Shown: piece after piece, positions 24,704 to 32,872 of the stretch
How the letters are laid out: each line of letters starts with the position of its first letter
How positions within the stretch are numbered: position 1 is the stretch's first letter
Assembly (NCBI GenBank): GCA_902777125.1
Contig: CACYSQ010000003.1
Location: 1 to 64,000 of the forward strand
Source: Ruminococcus flavefaciens
GTDB lineage: Bacteria > Bacillota > Clostridia > Oscillospirales > Ruminococcaceae
Direction of reading: 5' to 3'
Length of the DNA stretch: 64,000 bases
The notes under the pieces: model-generated
What the model was told of the DNA's origin: nothing
Databases searched by the model: none
The model's input: only the letters and a program-made list of their open reading frames with translations
Made by a program: the position numbers and the translations under genes

Positions 24704-25650
24704 CTTCTCACCCCTGTATGCTTCAAACAGCCGAATATAGCCACTCCTGCCGCATTGTCGCAGGAAAACGCCGGTTCAGCGAAGGCAGCCTCCGGGAAAG
24801 CCGAGAGAAGCCTTTCGCGAATGATGAGGTCGGACATGACACCTCCGGCGAAAACGAGGGGAAGTCCTCCGCATTTTTCGATCGCAGCCGAGGTCATCGC
24901 GGAAACGGTCTCCCCTATGAAGTCAAGGCAGTATTTCGCGATATTTGCGGGACTTTCGCCCTGAGCGAGCATCGTCCGGCACTTGTTCTCCACTCCGGAA
25001 AGGCAGCAGCTACCGTCCCTTATGACGGGCTTGACCTTGTGTACCTTGTCCGCACCTGCCGCGAGCTTTTCGAGCTCTGCACCGCAGGGAAAACGCAGTC
25101 CGAGCATGACACCGCACCTGTCAACAGCCTGTCCGGCTTTCAGGTCGAGGGAGGTTCCAAGCTCAGTCACCTTGACGATGAGGTCGTCGTCCGGCTCACA
25201 GAGGAGACAGTCGGTAGTACCTCCGCTGACATGGAAGGCAATGAATCTCTCGCGGACGAGGTGGAGCCTTTCCGCGGAATACAGCGCCGCGAGGATATGT
25301 CCCACCTGATGCGAGGTCTGATAGAACGGCAGACTGTTCACAGCCGCAAGTGACCTTGCGAAGCCCTCTCCGCAAAGAAAGCACGGCATATACGAGCCTT
25401 CGAGGTTACGGGGACGCACTGAAGCCGAGACTGCCTCCGGAACGCTCAGACTGTTCCCGTAGAAAAGCTGCTCTATCATATCGGGAAGCTGCTTCGTGTG
25501 GTGGAAAACGGCATCGCTCTGACGCAGACCGAGCTCGCCCTCCCGGACAGGAAGGAGGCGTTTGGCTTGATATATGCTGTTCTCCGAGCTGTCATAAACA
25601 GCTGCGGAGGTAGTATAGTTGCTTGTATCAACTCCGAGGAACTCAGGCAT
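24694..25650 (-). CDS. Kae1/TsaD-like domain protein
   Basis: The 318-residue protein has the ASKHA fold of the TsaD/Kae1 family: LGVDTSNYTTSAAVYD opening, HQVGHILAAL as the HxxxH metal site, HVSGGTTD, and FAGGVMSDLIIRERL near the end. True TsaD acts in tRNA t6A synthesis and is usually about 335-345 residues with a longer conserved core. This shorter, divergent copy beside xseA and nusB is a common Clostridia gene annotated as O-sialoglycoprotein endopeptidase-like, and probably is not the genome's main TsaD. Its own substrate is unknown. The start overlaps the nusB stop by 8 bases. Confidence 0.85.
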   Translation of the reverse strand: MPEFLGVDTSNYTTSAAVYDSSENSIYQAKRLLPVREGELGLRQSDAVFHHTKQLPDMIEQLFYGNSLSVPEAVSASVRPRNLEGSYMPCFLCGEGFARSLAAVNSLPFYQTSHQVGHILAALYSAERLHLVRERFIAFHVSGGTTDCLLCEPDDDLIVKVTELGTSLDLKAGQAVDRCGVMLGLRFPCGAELEKLAAGADKVHKVKPVIRDGSCCLSGVENKCRTMLAQGESPANIAKYCLDFIGETVSAMTSAAIEKCGGLPLVFAGGVMSDLIIRERLLSAFPEAAFAEPAFSCDNAAGVAIFGCLKHTGVRRCL

Positions 25651-26062
25651 CTGCTTCCCCGTTCTTCTTCTGCTGGTCGCGTGAGAATGCGCCGAGAACG
25701 CCGTTGATAAAGGAGGTATCCTCCTGATATGTATAGGTCATCGAGAGCTTTATAGCCTCGCTTATAGCCGCATTCATGGGGGTATTGTCGTCGTAGAGGC
25801 ACTCATACAGGGCTATCCTGAGAATAGCGAGGTTGAGCTTTGATATACGCGAAACTGCTCTGGACTTGCTGTAGCCGGAAATAATCGCATCGAGCTCGTC
25901 CGCATGGGCAAGAGTACCCTCGACTATCTCCTTTACCTCGTCATTTACGGTTATCTCGTCTATCTCCTCAGCGATATCGTAAAGCTCCTGAATATCGTCA
26001 TCGCGCAGGAGCTGCTCGAAAACGAGCTTGAAAGCGCTGTCTCTAATATCTCTTCTTGACAT
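25643..26062 (-). CDS. nusB: Transcription antitermination factor NusB
   Basis: The 139-residue all-helical protein starts MSRRDIRDSAFKLVFEQ, the usual NusB start, and has the ISKLNLAILRIALYECLY block and the C-terminal INGVLGAF. It binds NusE (S10) on boxA of rRNA transcripts. It lies 12 bases after the asp23-family gene, the usual order in Clostridia. Confidence 0.95.
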   Translation of the reverse strand: MSRRDIRDSAFKLVFEQLLRDDDIQELYDIAEEIDEITVNDEVKEIVEGTLAHADELDAIISGYSKSRAVSRISKLNLAILRIALYECLYDDNTPMNAAISEAIKLSMTYTYQEDTSFINGVLGAFSRDQQKKNGEADA

Positions 26063-26073
26063 CTGAACTCTCC

Positions 26074-26409
26074 TTAATCAAAAACTACGCCGCAGACATT
26101 CACGTTCACTCTTGCTACAGCGATACCGGTCATATTCTGGACATTCTCCTTGACGGCTGACTGTACCTCCTGAGCGACATTACAGGCTTTCTCGCTGCTT
26201 TTTATGACGATGCTGATGTCGATAGCGGCAACATCGCCCATCATGGTTATCCTGATCGGGCCGTTCTTTCTGACCTTGCTCATTTTTCCGACCTCGCCGC
26301 CGAGACCTGCAACACCCTTGACGTCAAGCGCCGCGAGCCTTGCAACAGTGATGATAACATCGTCCGATATTTTAAGTCTGCTTTTAACAGCTTCTCTTGT
26401 AACCTCCAT
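26074..26409 (-). CDS. Asp23/Gls24 family envelope stress protein
   Basis: The 111-residue protein belongs to the Asp23/Gls24 (YqhY-like) family: ISDDVIITVARLAALDVKGVAGLGG near the start, the VAAIDISIVIK strand and ENVQNMTGIAVARVNVNVCGV at the end. YqhY-type members sit upstream of nusB in Firmicutes, have been linked to acetyl-CoA carboxylase control in Bacillus, and are often essential. The start at 26409 follows GGGAGG. It is the first gene of the long operon driven from the promoter at 26575-26603. Confidence 0.92.
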   Translation of the reverse strand: MEVTREAVKSRLKISDDVIITVARLAALDVKGVAGLGGEVGKMSKVRKNGPIRITMMGDVAAIDISIVIKSSEKACNVAQEVQSAVKENVQNMTGIAVARVNVNVCGVVFD

Positions 26410-26427
26410 ATTAAAACCTCCCGCTTT

Positions 26428-26559
26428 TTTAATTGAGAATTGGGAATGAAGGTGTCTGCCTTCCGACAGGCGGGGCAAAAATAACCGTATACACATTTGA
26501 ATTTACCGGCAAAGCCGGTACCATAATTCTCCATTCTCCATTTTCAATTCTCAGTTCAT
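26428..26559. repeat. Inverted-repeat element in the asp23 leader
   Basis: Imperfect terminal arms (AATTGAGAATTGGGAATG and CATTCTCCATTTTCAATTC) enclose about 90 bases that include a smaller hairpin (TACCGGCAAAGCCGGTA). The element lies in the transcribed leader between the promoter and asp23 and has no open frame of interest. Its shape resembles small non-coding repeats seen between genes in gut Clostridia. Function unknown. Confidence 0.5.
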
Positions 26560-26574
26560 ATTTAATCACTGTAT

Positions 26575-26603
26575 ATTATACCATAAAAATTTATAAAAAT
26601 CAA
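26575..26603 (-). promoter_or_regulatory. Promoter of the asp23-to-dtd operon
   Basis: Minus strand: TTGATT (26598-26603), 17-base spacer, perfect TATAAT (26575-26580). It is the best promoter upstream of asp23; the following genes overlap or lie a few bases apart down to dtd (14674), suggesting a transcript of about 12 kb. Confidence 0.8.
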
Positions 26604-26663
26604 CCTGCCGGACATATTTTTTTTGACATTATCCGTAATGCAAGATGCAAATACAAAAACACC

Positions 26664-26693
26664 GCAGGGGACGATGTGAACATCCTCCCCTGC
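26664..26693. repeat. REP-like palindrome after spoIIIAH
   Basis: Arms GCAGGGGA / TCCCCTGC enclose an inner GATGT / ACATC stem. It lies just downstream of spoIIIAH; the minus-strand RNA has TTTTT shortly after the hairpin, so it may end the spoIIIA transcript. Confidence 0.6.
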
Positions 26694-26727
26694 CATGCAC
26701 TATTCACTTTTAACCCCAAACTGCTCC

Positions 26728-27279
26728 CTACTTCACCTCGAAGATACGGATATTCTCCGCTGAGACCTTAGTCTCGCCGAGGATAATGTCCTTGATAGAA
26801 GCCGCCTGAGCCTTATCCAGTCCGTTGGTCTTGACCACGACCTTCGCGGTCTCACCGTCAAGGTACGCAACGCAGTCCTCAAAGCCCTGCGCCCGGACAA
26901 GCGACTCTATCTTCCCCTCGCTCTCGATGAGCTTGGAAACGTTTACCGCGTCGATCGCACTGACGACCATTTCGTTCTCGGTAAGATCGCCGCCGCCGAT
27001 AATGGTCTGCATGGTCTGAACCGCCTCGTCCCTGCCGTTCATCTTGTCGAGCCTTGCCTGAGCGAAGTAATCGGAAGCCGCTGCTGCATCGGCATTGACG
27101 AACTCGGTCTCCCCGTAATTGGCGATATCTCCGCTTTCCGAGGCTGTAACGCTCTTGCCCTTGTCCTTTTTCATCGAAGGTGCAGTCGCGTAGTTTATGT
27201 AGACTGCGACCGCAAGCATAAGCGTAAGGCAGGTCATGATGATCTGTTTCTTTCCTATGATGACTGTTGGTTTTTTCAT
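26728..27279 (-). CDS. spoIIIAH: Stage III sporulation protein AH
   Basis: The 183-residue product has one N-terminal membrane helix (IIMTCLTLMLAVAVYINYA) and a C-terminal domain typical of SpoIIIAH (YFAQARLDKMNGRDEAVQ, ENEMVVSAIDAVN, DCVAYLDGETAKVVVK). SpoIIIAH, in the mother cell, pairs with SpoIIQ of the forespore to form the feeding-tube channel. It overlaps spoIIIAG by 4 bases and is the last gene of the operon. Confidence 0.94.
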   Translation of the reverse strand: MKKPTVIIGKKQIIMTCLTLMLAVAVYINYATAPSMKKDKGKSVTASESGDIANYGETEFVNADAAAASDYFAQARLDKMNGRDEAVQTMQTIIGGGDLTENEMVVSAIDAVNVSKLIESEGKIESLVRAQGFEDCVAYLDGETAKVVVKTNGLDKAQAASIKDIILGETKVSAENIRIFEVK

Positions 27280-27821
27280 TGTGATACTCCCTTTCCGTTT
27301 GATACGGCAACGTAAATTCTTGCCGTTGATATTCCAAGAGCCGCCGAAGCCGCTCTGTATATCCTCTCCTGAACGGCAGGATCTCTGCCGCCGCTGCACA
27401 GTATCACTGCGCCCTCTATGACGGGTGTCTGCACAGTCTCGACAAGCGCCGATTTACCGTTGTTTCCACCTATCAGTACATACTTTTCCTCCTCCTCGCA
27501 CCTGTTGTCCGAACGGCTCTGCTTTCCCTCGGTCGCATAGACGTACCTCTGCTCGCTGCCGACCTTGAGGAAGACCCTGACCTCCCCTGCACCCTCTACA
27601 TTCCCGAGAAAGGCTTCGAGCCGCCGCTGCATACCCTCACAGTATTCCTCGCCGCTCATCGAAGTGAGCTCCGGGGACTTTGTCCCGGTATCAGCACGCT
27701 TTCCCCCTGAGAAGACCGATGAGAGCATTATGAGGATAAGTCCGGCTGTCCCGAGAAGAACAACTGCCGTCAGCATACGTTTATCCTTTTTCATGCCCAT
27801 GAACCTTTCAGCCGCTTCCAT
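27276..27821 (-). CDS. spoIIIAG: Stage III sporulation protein AG
   Basis: A 181-residue protein with one membrane helix (MLTAVVLLGTAGLILIML) and the SpoIIIAG ring-building domain (YCEGMQRRLEAFLGNVEGAGEVRVFL, then VIEGAVILCSGGRDPAVQERIYRAASAALGI). It forms a large ring in the mother-cell/forespore channel. The start at 27821 was chosen over the longer frame; it overlaps the spoIIIAF end by 14 bases. Confidence 0.93.
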   Translation of the reverse strand: MEAAERFMGMKKDKRMLTAVVLLGTAGLILIMLSSVFSGGKRADTGTKSPELTSMSGEEYCEGMQRRLEAFLGNVEGAGEVRVFLKVGSEQRYVYATEGKQSRSDNRCEEEEKYVLIGGNNGKSALVETVQTPVIEGAVILCSGGRDPAVQERIYRAASAALGISTARIYVAVSNGKGVSQ

Positions 27822-28269
27822 CAATGACCTCCGTTCCGCTGCCGAGACTGTTCCGAATAATGTCCCTTGCCGCCTCAAAATCGTCCGCGTTTACCGTTAC
27901 CCTACTAATAGATATGCTGCCCTCCGCCAAAATATTAACGTCAATGTCAAGCTTTCCGCAGCTTATCCCGGCAGCCCCGAGCTGCTCATACAGCACAGCT
28001 CCGATGTTTTCCGCAGCAGTCCGGCTCAGGCTCTCGTTGTATATTTCAAGTGCATGATTGCTCTCAGGCTGCGGTATATCGCTTATTTCCGGCATTTCAA
28101 AGGCTATGCTCCCATTGGCGAAGGGTATGAGAATGACTATCGCAAGGACGGCATCAAGCAGGAGCTTCATCTGTTTCCGGAGGCGTGTGCCTGAGACGAG
28201 GCTTTCCACAAGGCAGACCGCCGCCGATGCTACCGCGACCGCCGTTACCGATGCTCTGAATGTGTCCAT
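27808..28269 (-). CDS. spoIIIAF: Stage III sporulation protein AF
   Basis: A 153-residue protein with two N-terminal membrane helices (ASVTAVAVASAAVCLVESLV and LLLDAVLAIVILIPF) and an outer domain ending in VTVNADDFEAARDIIRNSLG. Length, topology and operon position fit SpoIIIAF. A gap of about 317 bases with repeats separates it from spoIIIAE, unlike the tight junctions elsewhere in the operon. Confidence 0.88.
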   Translation of the reverse strand: MDTFRASVTAVAVASAAVCLVESLVSGTRLRKQMKLLLDAVLAIVILIPFANGSIAFEMPEISDIPQPESNHALEIYNESLSRTAAENIGAVLYEQLGAAGISCGKLDIDVNILAEGSISISRVTVNADDFEAARDIIRNSLGSGTEVIDGSG

Positions 28270-28586
28270 GAAACCACCGCCTTTTTTAGCTATTAGCCAT
28301 TAGCTAAAATTAAATCCGTCCGCGTCAGCGAACACCACAATTATTCATTATTCGTTATTCACTTTTCATCATTCATTAATTCTGTAGGGCGAACATCGTT
28401 CGCCCGCGCCGTTCGTATTTATTCCCGGCATGGTATTCGGTAATCCCTCGGGCGCACACTGTGCGCCCCTACGGATATTTGCAGCGTAAGGCACGGGTGC
28501 CGGGACGGCGTCCCTACTAAGCACTAACAACTCTGAAATAAGAACTACTATATACTTTCTACTCACTACTTTCTGATTTCTCAAAA
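28270..28586. repeat. Cluster of three REP-like palindromes in the spoIIIAE-AF gap
   Basis: This 317-base gap holds no credible gene. It contains GGGCGAAC-atc-GTTCGCCC (28387-28405), GGGCGCAC-act-GTGCGCCC (28450-28468) and GGGAC-ggc-GTCCC (28502-28514), each with a nearby TAGGG or CCCTAC flank, plus A/T-rich simple sequence. The elements look like one short mobile or templated repeat family that has entered the spoIIIA operon. Confidence 0.75.
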
Positions 28587-29672
28587 TCACTGTATCAGTA
28601 TCGCCGTGGAGATAATGAACATCACCGCGTAGCATATGAGAACGCTCTGCGCTATTGCGAGACCGCTGTCAAGCCCTTTCAGCAGCTTTGCGACAGGTGC
28701 TGCCGAGAACATTTCCGCTGCCGCCGTTCCTATCCACATGACGAGCCGGAACAGAACTATCTCCGCGACGGGTTCGAGCATTATCAGCAGAACAGCGAGT
28801 ATGCCTGCCGTTCCGACAGCTCCCCCGATAACATCGAAGCTTCCCCTGACAGTGGAATATGCGTCCGAAACAGCGTTCCCTACAACCGGAACAAATCCCG
28901 ATATCATGAACTTTGCGGTCTTGGTGACAGCGCCGTCCGTTTTAGCGGCAAGGCTGCATTTCAGTGTTACAAAGCCTGTGAACAGCGTCATCACAACGGT
29001 CATTCCCCATACCGTCACCCGCTTTATAAGTCCGAGAAAGGCATCGACCGAGGCGTTCGGGAAAACGCTTCCCGATACCGCAAGAACTGCCGTCAGCCCT
29101 AAGACCGGCACAAGATAGCTCCGCGAAAGGCTCACCGTGACCTCCGAGGCTGTCAGAGCCGCAATGTTGTAGAAGCCACCGGAGGTTATCCCTCCCGAGG
29201 CTATCATCAGTCCCGCAAGAACTGGCACAAACAGCGTGATAAAGCCTCCTACGCGCTCTATCGCCCCGAGAGAATGGCTGTAGACCGAGGTGAGCTGCGG
29301 AGCTATGACCGTTACCGCAGTTATAACGCAGACCATGTCGTACATCTGAGCCGCCCCCTCGCCCGGGATAAGGCTTTCCCCCGTGCTTCTCACCACGGAG
29401 GTGAACACTATGACGATGAGCAGAGCACCGAGCATTTTCAGCGGTGCGGAGGCTCTTTCCTTGGCAGCCCGCCGGAACTCCGCGATTATGTCGCCGAAGC
29501 CCATTCCGCTGAGATCAGCCATATCAAGCCCGAGGTCGTACTCATTGAGCAGCTCGTTGACCTGACCGCTTATCTCGGCTTCCTCGTCCTCATACGCCGC
29601 AGAAACGTCCACACCGCCCGCAAATCCCAGCAACAGCAGAAACACCGCAGCTATCATGATTATCCTTTTCAT
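28587..29672 (-). CDS. spoIIIAE: Stage III sporulation protein AE
   Basis: The 361-residue protein has a signal peptide (LLLLGFAGGVDVSA) and about eight hydrophobic helices from residue 85 to the C-terminus (LGALLIVIVFTSVVR, FITLFVPVLAGLMIASGG, FISGFVPVVGNAVSDA). It is the integral-membrane export-gate-like component of the SpoIIIA complex. The start at 29672 (MKRIIM) follows GGGAG. Repeats flank the gene on both sides. Confidence 0.93.
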   Translation of the reverse strand: MKRIIMIAAVFLLLLGFAGGVDVSAAYEDEEAEISGQVNELLNEYDLGLDMADLSGMGFGDIIAEFRRAAKERASAPLKMLGALLIVIVFTSVVRSTGESLIPGEGAAQMYDMVCVITAVTVIAPQLTSVYSHSLGAIERVGGFITLFVPVLAGLMIASGGITSGGFYNIAALTASEVTVSLSRSYLVPVLGLTAVLAVSGSVFPNASVDAFLGLIKRVTVWGMTVVMTLFTGFVTLKCSLAAKTDGAVTKTAKFMISGFVPVVGNAVSDAYSTVRGSFDVIGGAVGTAGILAVLLIMLEPVAEIVLFRLVMWIGTAAAEMFSAAPVAKLLKGLDSGLAIAQSVLICYAVMFIISTAILIQ

Positions 29673-29691
29673 TTGAACTCCCATATCAGTG

Positions 29692-29768
29692 TAGGGGACG
29701 GCGTCCTCGACGTCCCTTCAGCTACGGTACATTGCCAATAACCGTGGAACGGCGAGGGCGCCGTTCCC
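29692..29768. repeat. Two REP-like palindromes in the spoIIIAD-AE gap
   Basis: The ~170-base gap holds a GGGGACG..CGTCCC palindrome preceded by TGTA and a GGAACGGC / GCCGTTCC palindrome followed by CTACAC. They are of the same style as the palindromes at 28.4-28.5 kb and interrupt an operon whose genes normally overlap. Confidence 0.65.
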
Positions 29769-29843
29769 TACACATCATTGCCGATTGTTTATCCGCTGCC
29801 TGCGGGCGGATAATATTTCCCCTACACTATGAACTAACAAATC

Positions 29844-30233
29844 CTAAACTATATTCGTGATGAGGTCTACCAATACCCGGACGACCGGCAGGCTCAGGAA
29901 CGTCATCGCTCCTCTCCCCCACAGCTCAGCCGCCGAGGCGATCGCGTTTTCGCCGCTGTCACGGCATATCTCACAGGTGAGCTGAGTTACGAAGCAGATA
30001 GCTGCCGCCTTGAAAATGAGCGCAATATAGCCCTCCGAGATGCCTGCCTGTTCAAAGATATCACCGATATCCGCTATCATAGGCTCTGCCATGACCGCAA
30101 ATGCACACAGAACAGCTCCGCATGAGCCGAGAGCGGTCAGCATTGCCTGTTCACGGCTGTACTGACGCAGCAGAACCGCTAAAAGTGCCGAAGCTACGCA
30201 GAATACCGCCACCGAAAAGCAATTGTCTACCAT
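29844..30233 (-). CDS. spoIIIAD: Stage III sporulation protein AD
   Basis: A 129-residue membrane protein with four hydrophobic helices and the typical SpoIIIAD features KAAAICFVTQLTCEICRDSGENAIAS..ELWGR and LPVVRVLVDLI at the end. It overlaps spoIIIAC by 7 bases. Confidence 0.93.
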   Translation of the reverse strand: MVDNCFSVAVFCVASALLAVLLRQYSREQAMLTALGSCGAVLCAFAVMAEPMIADIGDIFEQAGISEGYIALIFKAAAICFVTQLTCEICRDSGENAIASAAELWGRGAMTFLSLPVVRVLVDLITNIV

Positions 30234-30424
30234 AGTCCGAACACCGTTTTTACCGTTTCAAACAGGTCGCCTATCTCCTGAACTATCACCACAAGCACCA
30301 CGATAAGTCCCGCAAGAGTGGTCATCATTGCCTGTTCTTCGCGCTCTGCACGTTTCAGCACAAGGTTGAGCACCGCAACGATTATGCCGGTCCCGGCTAT
30401 CCTGAAAATAAGATCAATGTCCAT
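30227..30424 (-). CDS. spoIIIAC: Stage III sporulation protein AC
   Basis: A 65-residue protein with two membrane helices (IIVAVLNLVLKRA and TTLAGLIVVLVVIVQEIG) and the DIDLIFRIAGTGIIVAVLN opening typical of SpoIIIAC. It is probably a small membrane component of the channel with SpoIIIAD. Confidence 0.93.
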   Translation of the reverse strand: MDIDLIFRIAGTGIIVAVLNLVLKRAEREEQAMMTTLAGLIVVLVVIVQEIGDLFETVKTVFGLW

Positions 30425-30435
30425 TCCGACCTCCG

Positions 30436-30936
30436 CTATACAACAAGTATGCCTGCCATGACGCCGAAAAGCACTCCCACGCTGCGGTACATACGTCCCT
30501 TCTGCGAATAAGCCTCCTCGCGGCTGACCGTGATACGCCTCAGCCTTTCCTTCAAGCCTTCTATCACGGAAAGCTGTCCCTCCGCATCGCTTTTTCCAAG
30601 ACTATCGCCAAATTCCGCGAGAAGCTGCCTCTCCTCATCGGGAAGCTCCTGCTGGGTGAGTGCCTCCTGCCACTGTCCGCGGAAATCCTGCCCCGGCTCG
30701 AAACATTCCGGCAGTCCGTTAAGGAAGGTCAGTCCCGAAAGCCCTGTATCACGCCGGAATATCCGCGAGAGCTCGTAGACGTCAGCTCCCCTGCATCTTA
30801 TCCCGACCGCCGCCTCATCGAGCAGCAGGCCTATGCTCCGGCATAACTCCCGCCTCTCCCGAAGCCGGAACGAGAATGCTCCGCCTGCAAATGCGCCTGC
30901 AAATGTGAACATGAGCGCTGCAATTATCCTAAGCAT
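30436..30936 (-). CDS. spoIIIAB: Stage III sporulation protein AB
   Basis: A 166-residue protein anchored by an N-terminal helix, with a helical soluble domain (ERRELCRSIGLLLDEAAVGIRCRG, EFGDSLGKSDAEGQL) and a C-terminal membrane helix (GVLFGVMAGILVV). It belongs to the SpoIIIAB family, related to GspF/type IV pilus platform proteins. The start at 30936 overlaps the spoIIIAA end by 8 bases. Confidence 0.92.
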   Translation of the reverse strand: MLRIIAALMFTFAGAFAGGAFSFRLRERRELCRSIGLLLDEAAVGIRCRGADVYELSRIFRRDTGLSGLTFLNGLPECFEPGQDFRGQWQEALTQQELPDEERQLLAEFGDSLGKSDAEGQLSVIEGLKERLRRITVSREEAYSQKGRMYRSVGVLFGVMAGILVV

Positions 30937-31858
30937 CGTCCCCAAGCCTCCTGATCTCCGCGACCGCTGAGGGCTCGCCGCTTCCACGGAGGATTACGGC
31001 ATGGGTGAAAACTCCCGCCCCGATCAGCCGCTTTGCAATGTTCCTCGACATCAGCTCGTCAAAATTTCCAGCGTGTATAGTCGCCGCGAACCTCACACCG
31101 CTGCCGTGAGCCGAAAGAATTGCCTCCGCGTCCTCAGATGCAGCAATCTCGTCGCAGAAGATCATCTCCGGAGACATCGTCCGGACCGCCGAAACAATGC
31201 CCTTGCTCCTCGAACAGCCCGTCAGCACATCGGTGAGAGCTCCCACATCGTTGGTGGGAAGTCCGCCGGAACACGCAGCAATCTCGTTCCTCTCGTCTAT
31301 GAGTGCGGTCTTGCAGACGGAGCCGTACAGGCGACAAAGATCGCGCAGCACCGTGGTTTTTCCTGAATTAACACCGCCGCATATCAGTATGCTTGCTTCC
31401 CTGCCGCACCTTCGGAATATGTCCTCTGCACACCCGTGGACCTCCCGGGCAATGCGGAAATTCAGCGAGCTGTAGTCCCTGAGCGTTCCCTCAGCAGTCT
31501 CGGAGGTCGTACCGGTAACGCCAACTCTTACGCCTCCCGGCAGCACGAACCAGCCTTCCCGGAGCTCACGCGACCGGCTGTGGACAGAATAGCTGCACAA
31601 TGCATCGACTGCCGCGGTTAGAGTTTCCGGTCTGACGGTTATACACTCTGTATTTCCAGCACACATGGTCAGACGTCCGCTGTGCGTCAGATAACGGCTG
31701 CCGTCCGGATATGTAAAAGCTGCCGGTCTTCCGCAGCGCAGCCTCACCTCCGAGAGCATTGCACGGTCGGACTGTGCGACCGCTCCCATTGCGCTGCTTA
31801 TCTCTGGTGGAAGATACCTCCGTATCACTTCATAGCTTGTACTTCTTTGCAAGTTCAT
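30929..31858 (-). CDS. spoIIIAA: Stage III sporulation protein AA (secretion-type ATPase)
   Basis: The 309-residue ATPase has Walker A GGVNSGKTT, Walker B EMIFCDEI and the FAATIHAGNFDELMSR segment, the pattern of the VirB11/GspE-like SpoIIIAA family. It is thought to power the SpoIIIA-SpoIIQ channel from the mother-cell side. The start at 31858 (MNLQRS) follows GGGAGGAG. It is the first gene of the operon, preceded by a sigma-E-like promoter. Confidence 0.94.
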   Translation of the reverse strand: MNLQRSTSYEVIRRYLPPEISSAMGAVAQSDRAMLSEVRLRCGRPAAFTYPDGSRYLTHSGRLTMCAGNTECITVRPETLTAAVDALCSYSVHSRSRELREGWFVLPGGVRVGVTGTTSETAEGTLRDYSSLNFRIAREVHGCAEDIFRRCGREASILICGGVNSGKTTVLRDLCRLYGSVCKTALIDERNEIAACSGGLPTNDVGALTDVLTGCSRSKGIVSAVRTMSPEMIFCDEIAASEDAEAILSAHGSGVRFAATIHAGNFDELMSRNIAKRLIGAGVFTHAVILRGSGEPSAVAEIRRLGDDA

Positions 31859-31873
31859 CACTCCTCCCACTCA

Positions 31874-31902
31874 ATACTATGTCCGTACAAGCCCGAATAT
31901 GA
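31874..31902 (-). promoter_or_regulatory. Sigma-E-like promoter of the spoIIIA operon
   Basis: Minus strand: TCATATT (31896-31902), 14-base spacer, CATAGTAT (31874-31881), close to the mother-cell sigma-E consensus (xATATT and CATACAxT). It lies 16 bases before the spoIIIAA start codon and right after the terminators of the neighbouring operon. spoIIIA of Bacillus is sigma-E dependent, which supports the assignment. Confidence 0.7.
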
Positions 31903-31903
31903 C

Positions 31904-31960
31904 AAAAAAATGGACGCCGAAGCGTCCACATAAAAAAACAGCACACCGAAGTGTGCTGTA
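31904..31960 (-). terminator. Tandem terminators of the sugar ABC operon
   Basis: Two hairpins follow each other on the minus strand: ACAGCACAC / GTGTGCTGT with a CGAA loop (31938-31959) and TGGACGC / GCGTCCA with the same loop (31911-31928), each followed by seven U in the transcript. They close the highly expressed sugar importer operon and insulate spoIIIA. Confidence 0.9.
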
Positions 31961-31969
31961 ATTTTTGGA

Positions 31970-32872
31970 TTATTCCTTTACACCGCCGAGTGCAACACCG
32001 GCAATGATGAACCTAGAAAGTGCGATATAAGCGATGATGATCGGGATAATTGAGAATGCGATACAAGTGTAGTTAACACCGTAATCGTAAACCTTATCGG
32101 AGGCGTTAACCGCCTGGATCATCATAGGAAGTGTCTGCTTGTGCTTATCACCGCCGAGGAGGATCATAGAAGGTGTATAGTAGTTGTTCCATGTTGCAAC
32201 GAAAGCGAAGATAGCCTGAACTGCGATAGCAGGCTTCATCATCGGAATAGCAATCGTTACGAATGTTCTGAACTCATTGGAACCGTCGATACGTGCAGCC
32301 TCAACAATTTCAAGCGGGAACGACGACTTCATATACGATCGCATGAAGAATACGACCGCTGGCGCCGCTATGGCAGGTATAATCAAAGGCCAGTATGTAT
32401 CGTGGAGCTTCATCTTTATCATGAACTGTACGAAACCGGCAGAAGTAACCTGAGTCGGAACCATCATGATAAGGAGAATGAAGGTGTAGGAAATTTCCTT
32501 GAGTTTAAAGTCGTAAACGTGGATACCGTAAGCAGTCATAGCCGAGAAAAATACAGTAAGGAAAGCAGCCGAGCAGGTAATGATCAAGCTGTTTCTGTAA
32601 CCGTAAAAGGGCTTGAAGGCTGACTTATAGGGCTTTTCGTCATCGAAAAGCATCGTCTTGACGTTCTTGATGAAAGAATTACCAGGGGTAAGTGAGAAGC
32701 CAAGAGCGATATCATCAGAGCTTCTTGTTGCATTGATAACAAGAATGTAGATAGGGAGAAGACAGATAATGGTAAGAATGATGAACCATATTACAAGGAT
32801 CGTAGACTTGAGTCTGATCTTGAACATATAGTTGTCCTTACCCTGTCCGTAAACAGAATTCATTTTACTCAT
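31970..32872 (-). CDS. Carbohydrate ABC transporter permease (MalG type)
   Basis: The 300-residue inner-membrane permease has six helices and the EAA loop for ATPase contact (VEAARIDGSNEFRTFVTIAIPMMKPAI). It is the second permease of a CUT1 sugar importer. The start at 32872 follows GGAGG; it overlaps the first permease by 4 bases. Tandem terminators follow. Confidence 0.94.
   Translation of the reverse strand: MSKMNSVYGQGKDNYMFKIRLKSTILVIWFIILTIICLLPIYILVINATRSSDDIALGFSLTPGNSFIKNVKTMLFDDEKPYKSAFKPFYGYRNSLIITCSAAFLTVFFSAMTAYGIHVYDFKLKEISYTFILLIMMVPTQVTSAGFVQFMIKMKLHDTYWPLIIPAIAAPAVVFFMRSYMKSSFPLEIVEAARIDGSNEFRTFVTIAIPMMKPAIAVQAIFAFVATWNNYYTPSMILLGGDKHKQTLPMMIQAVNASDKVYDYGVNYTCIAFSIIPIIIAYIALSRFIIAGVALGGVKE

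Noticed and set aside
28369..28635. 88-codon frame in the spoIIIAE-AF gap
   Set aside because: Built from REP-like palindromes and the spoIIIAE 3' end; no ribosome-binding site or family match.
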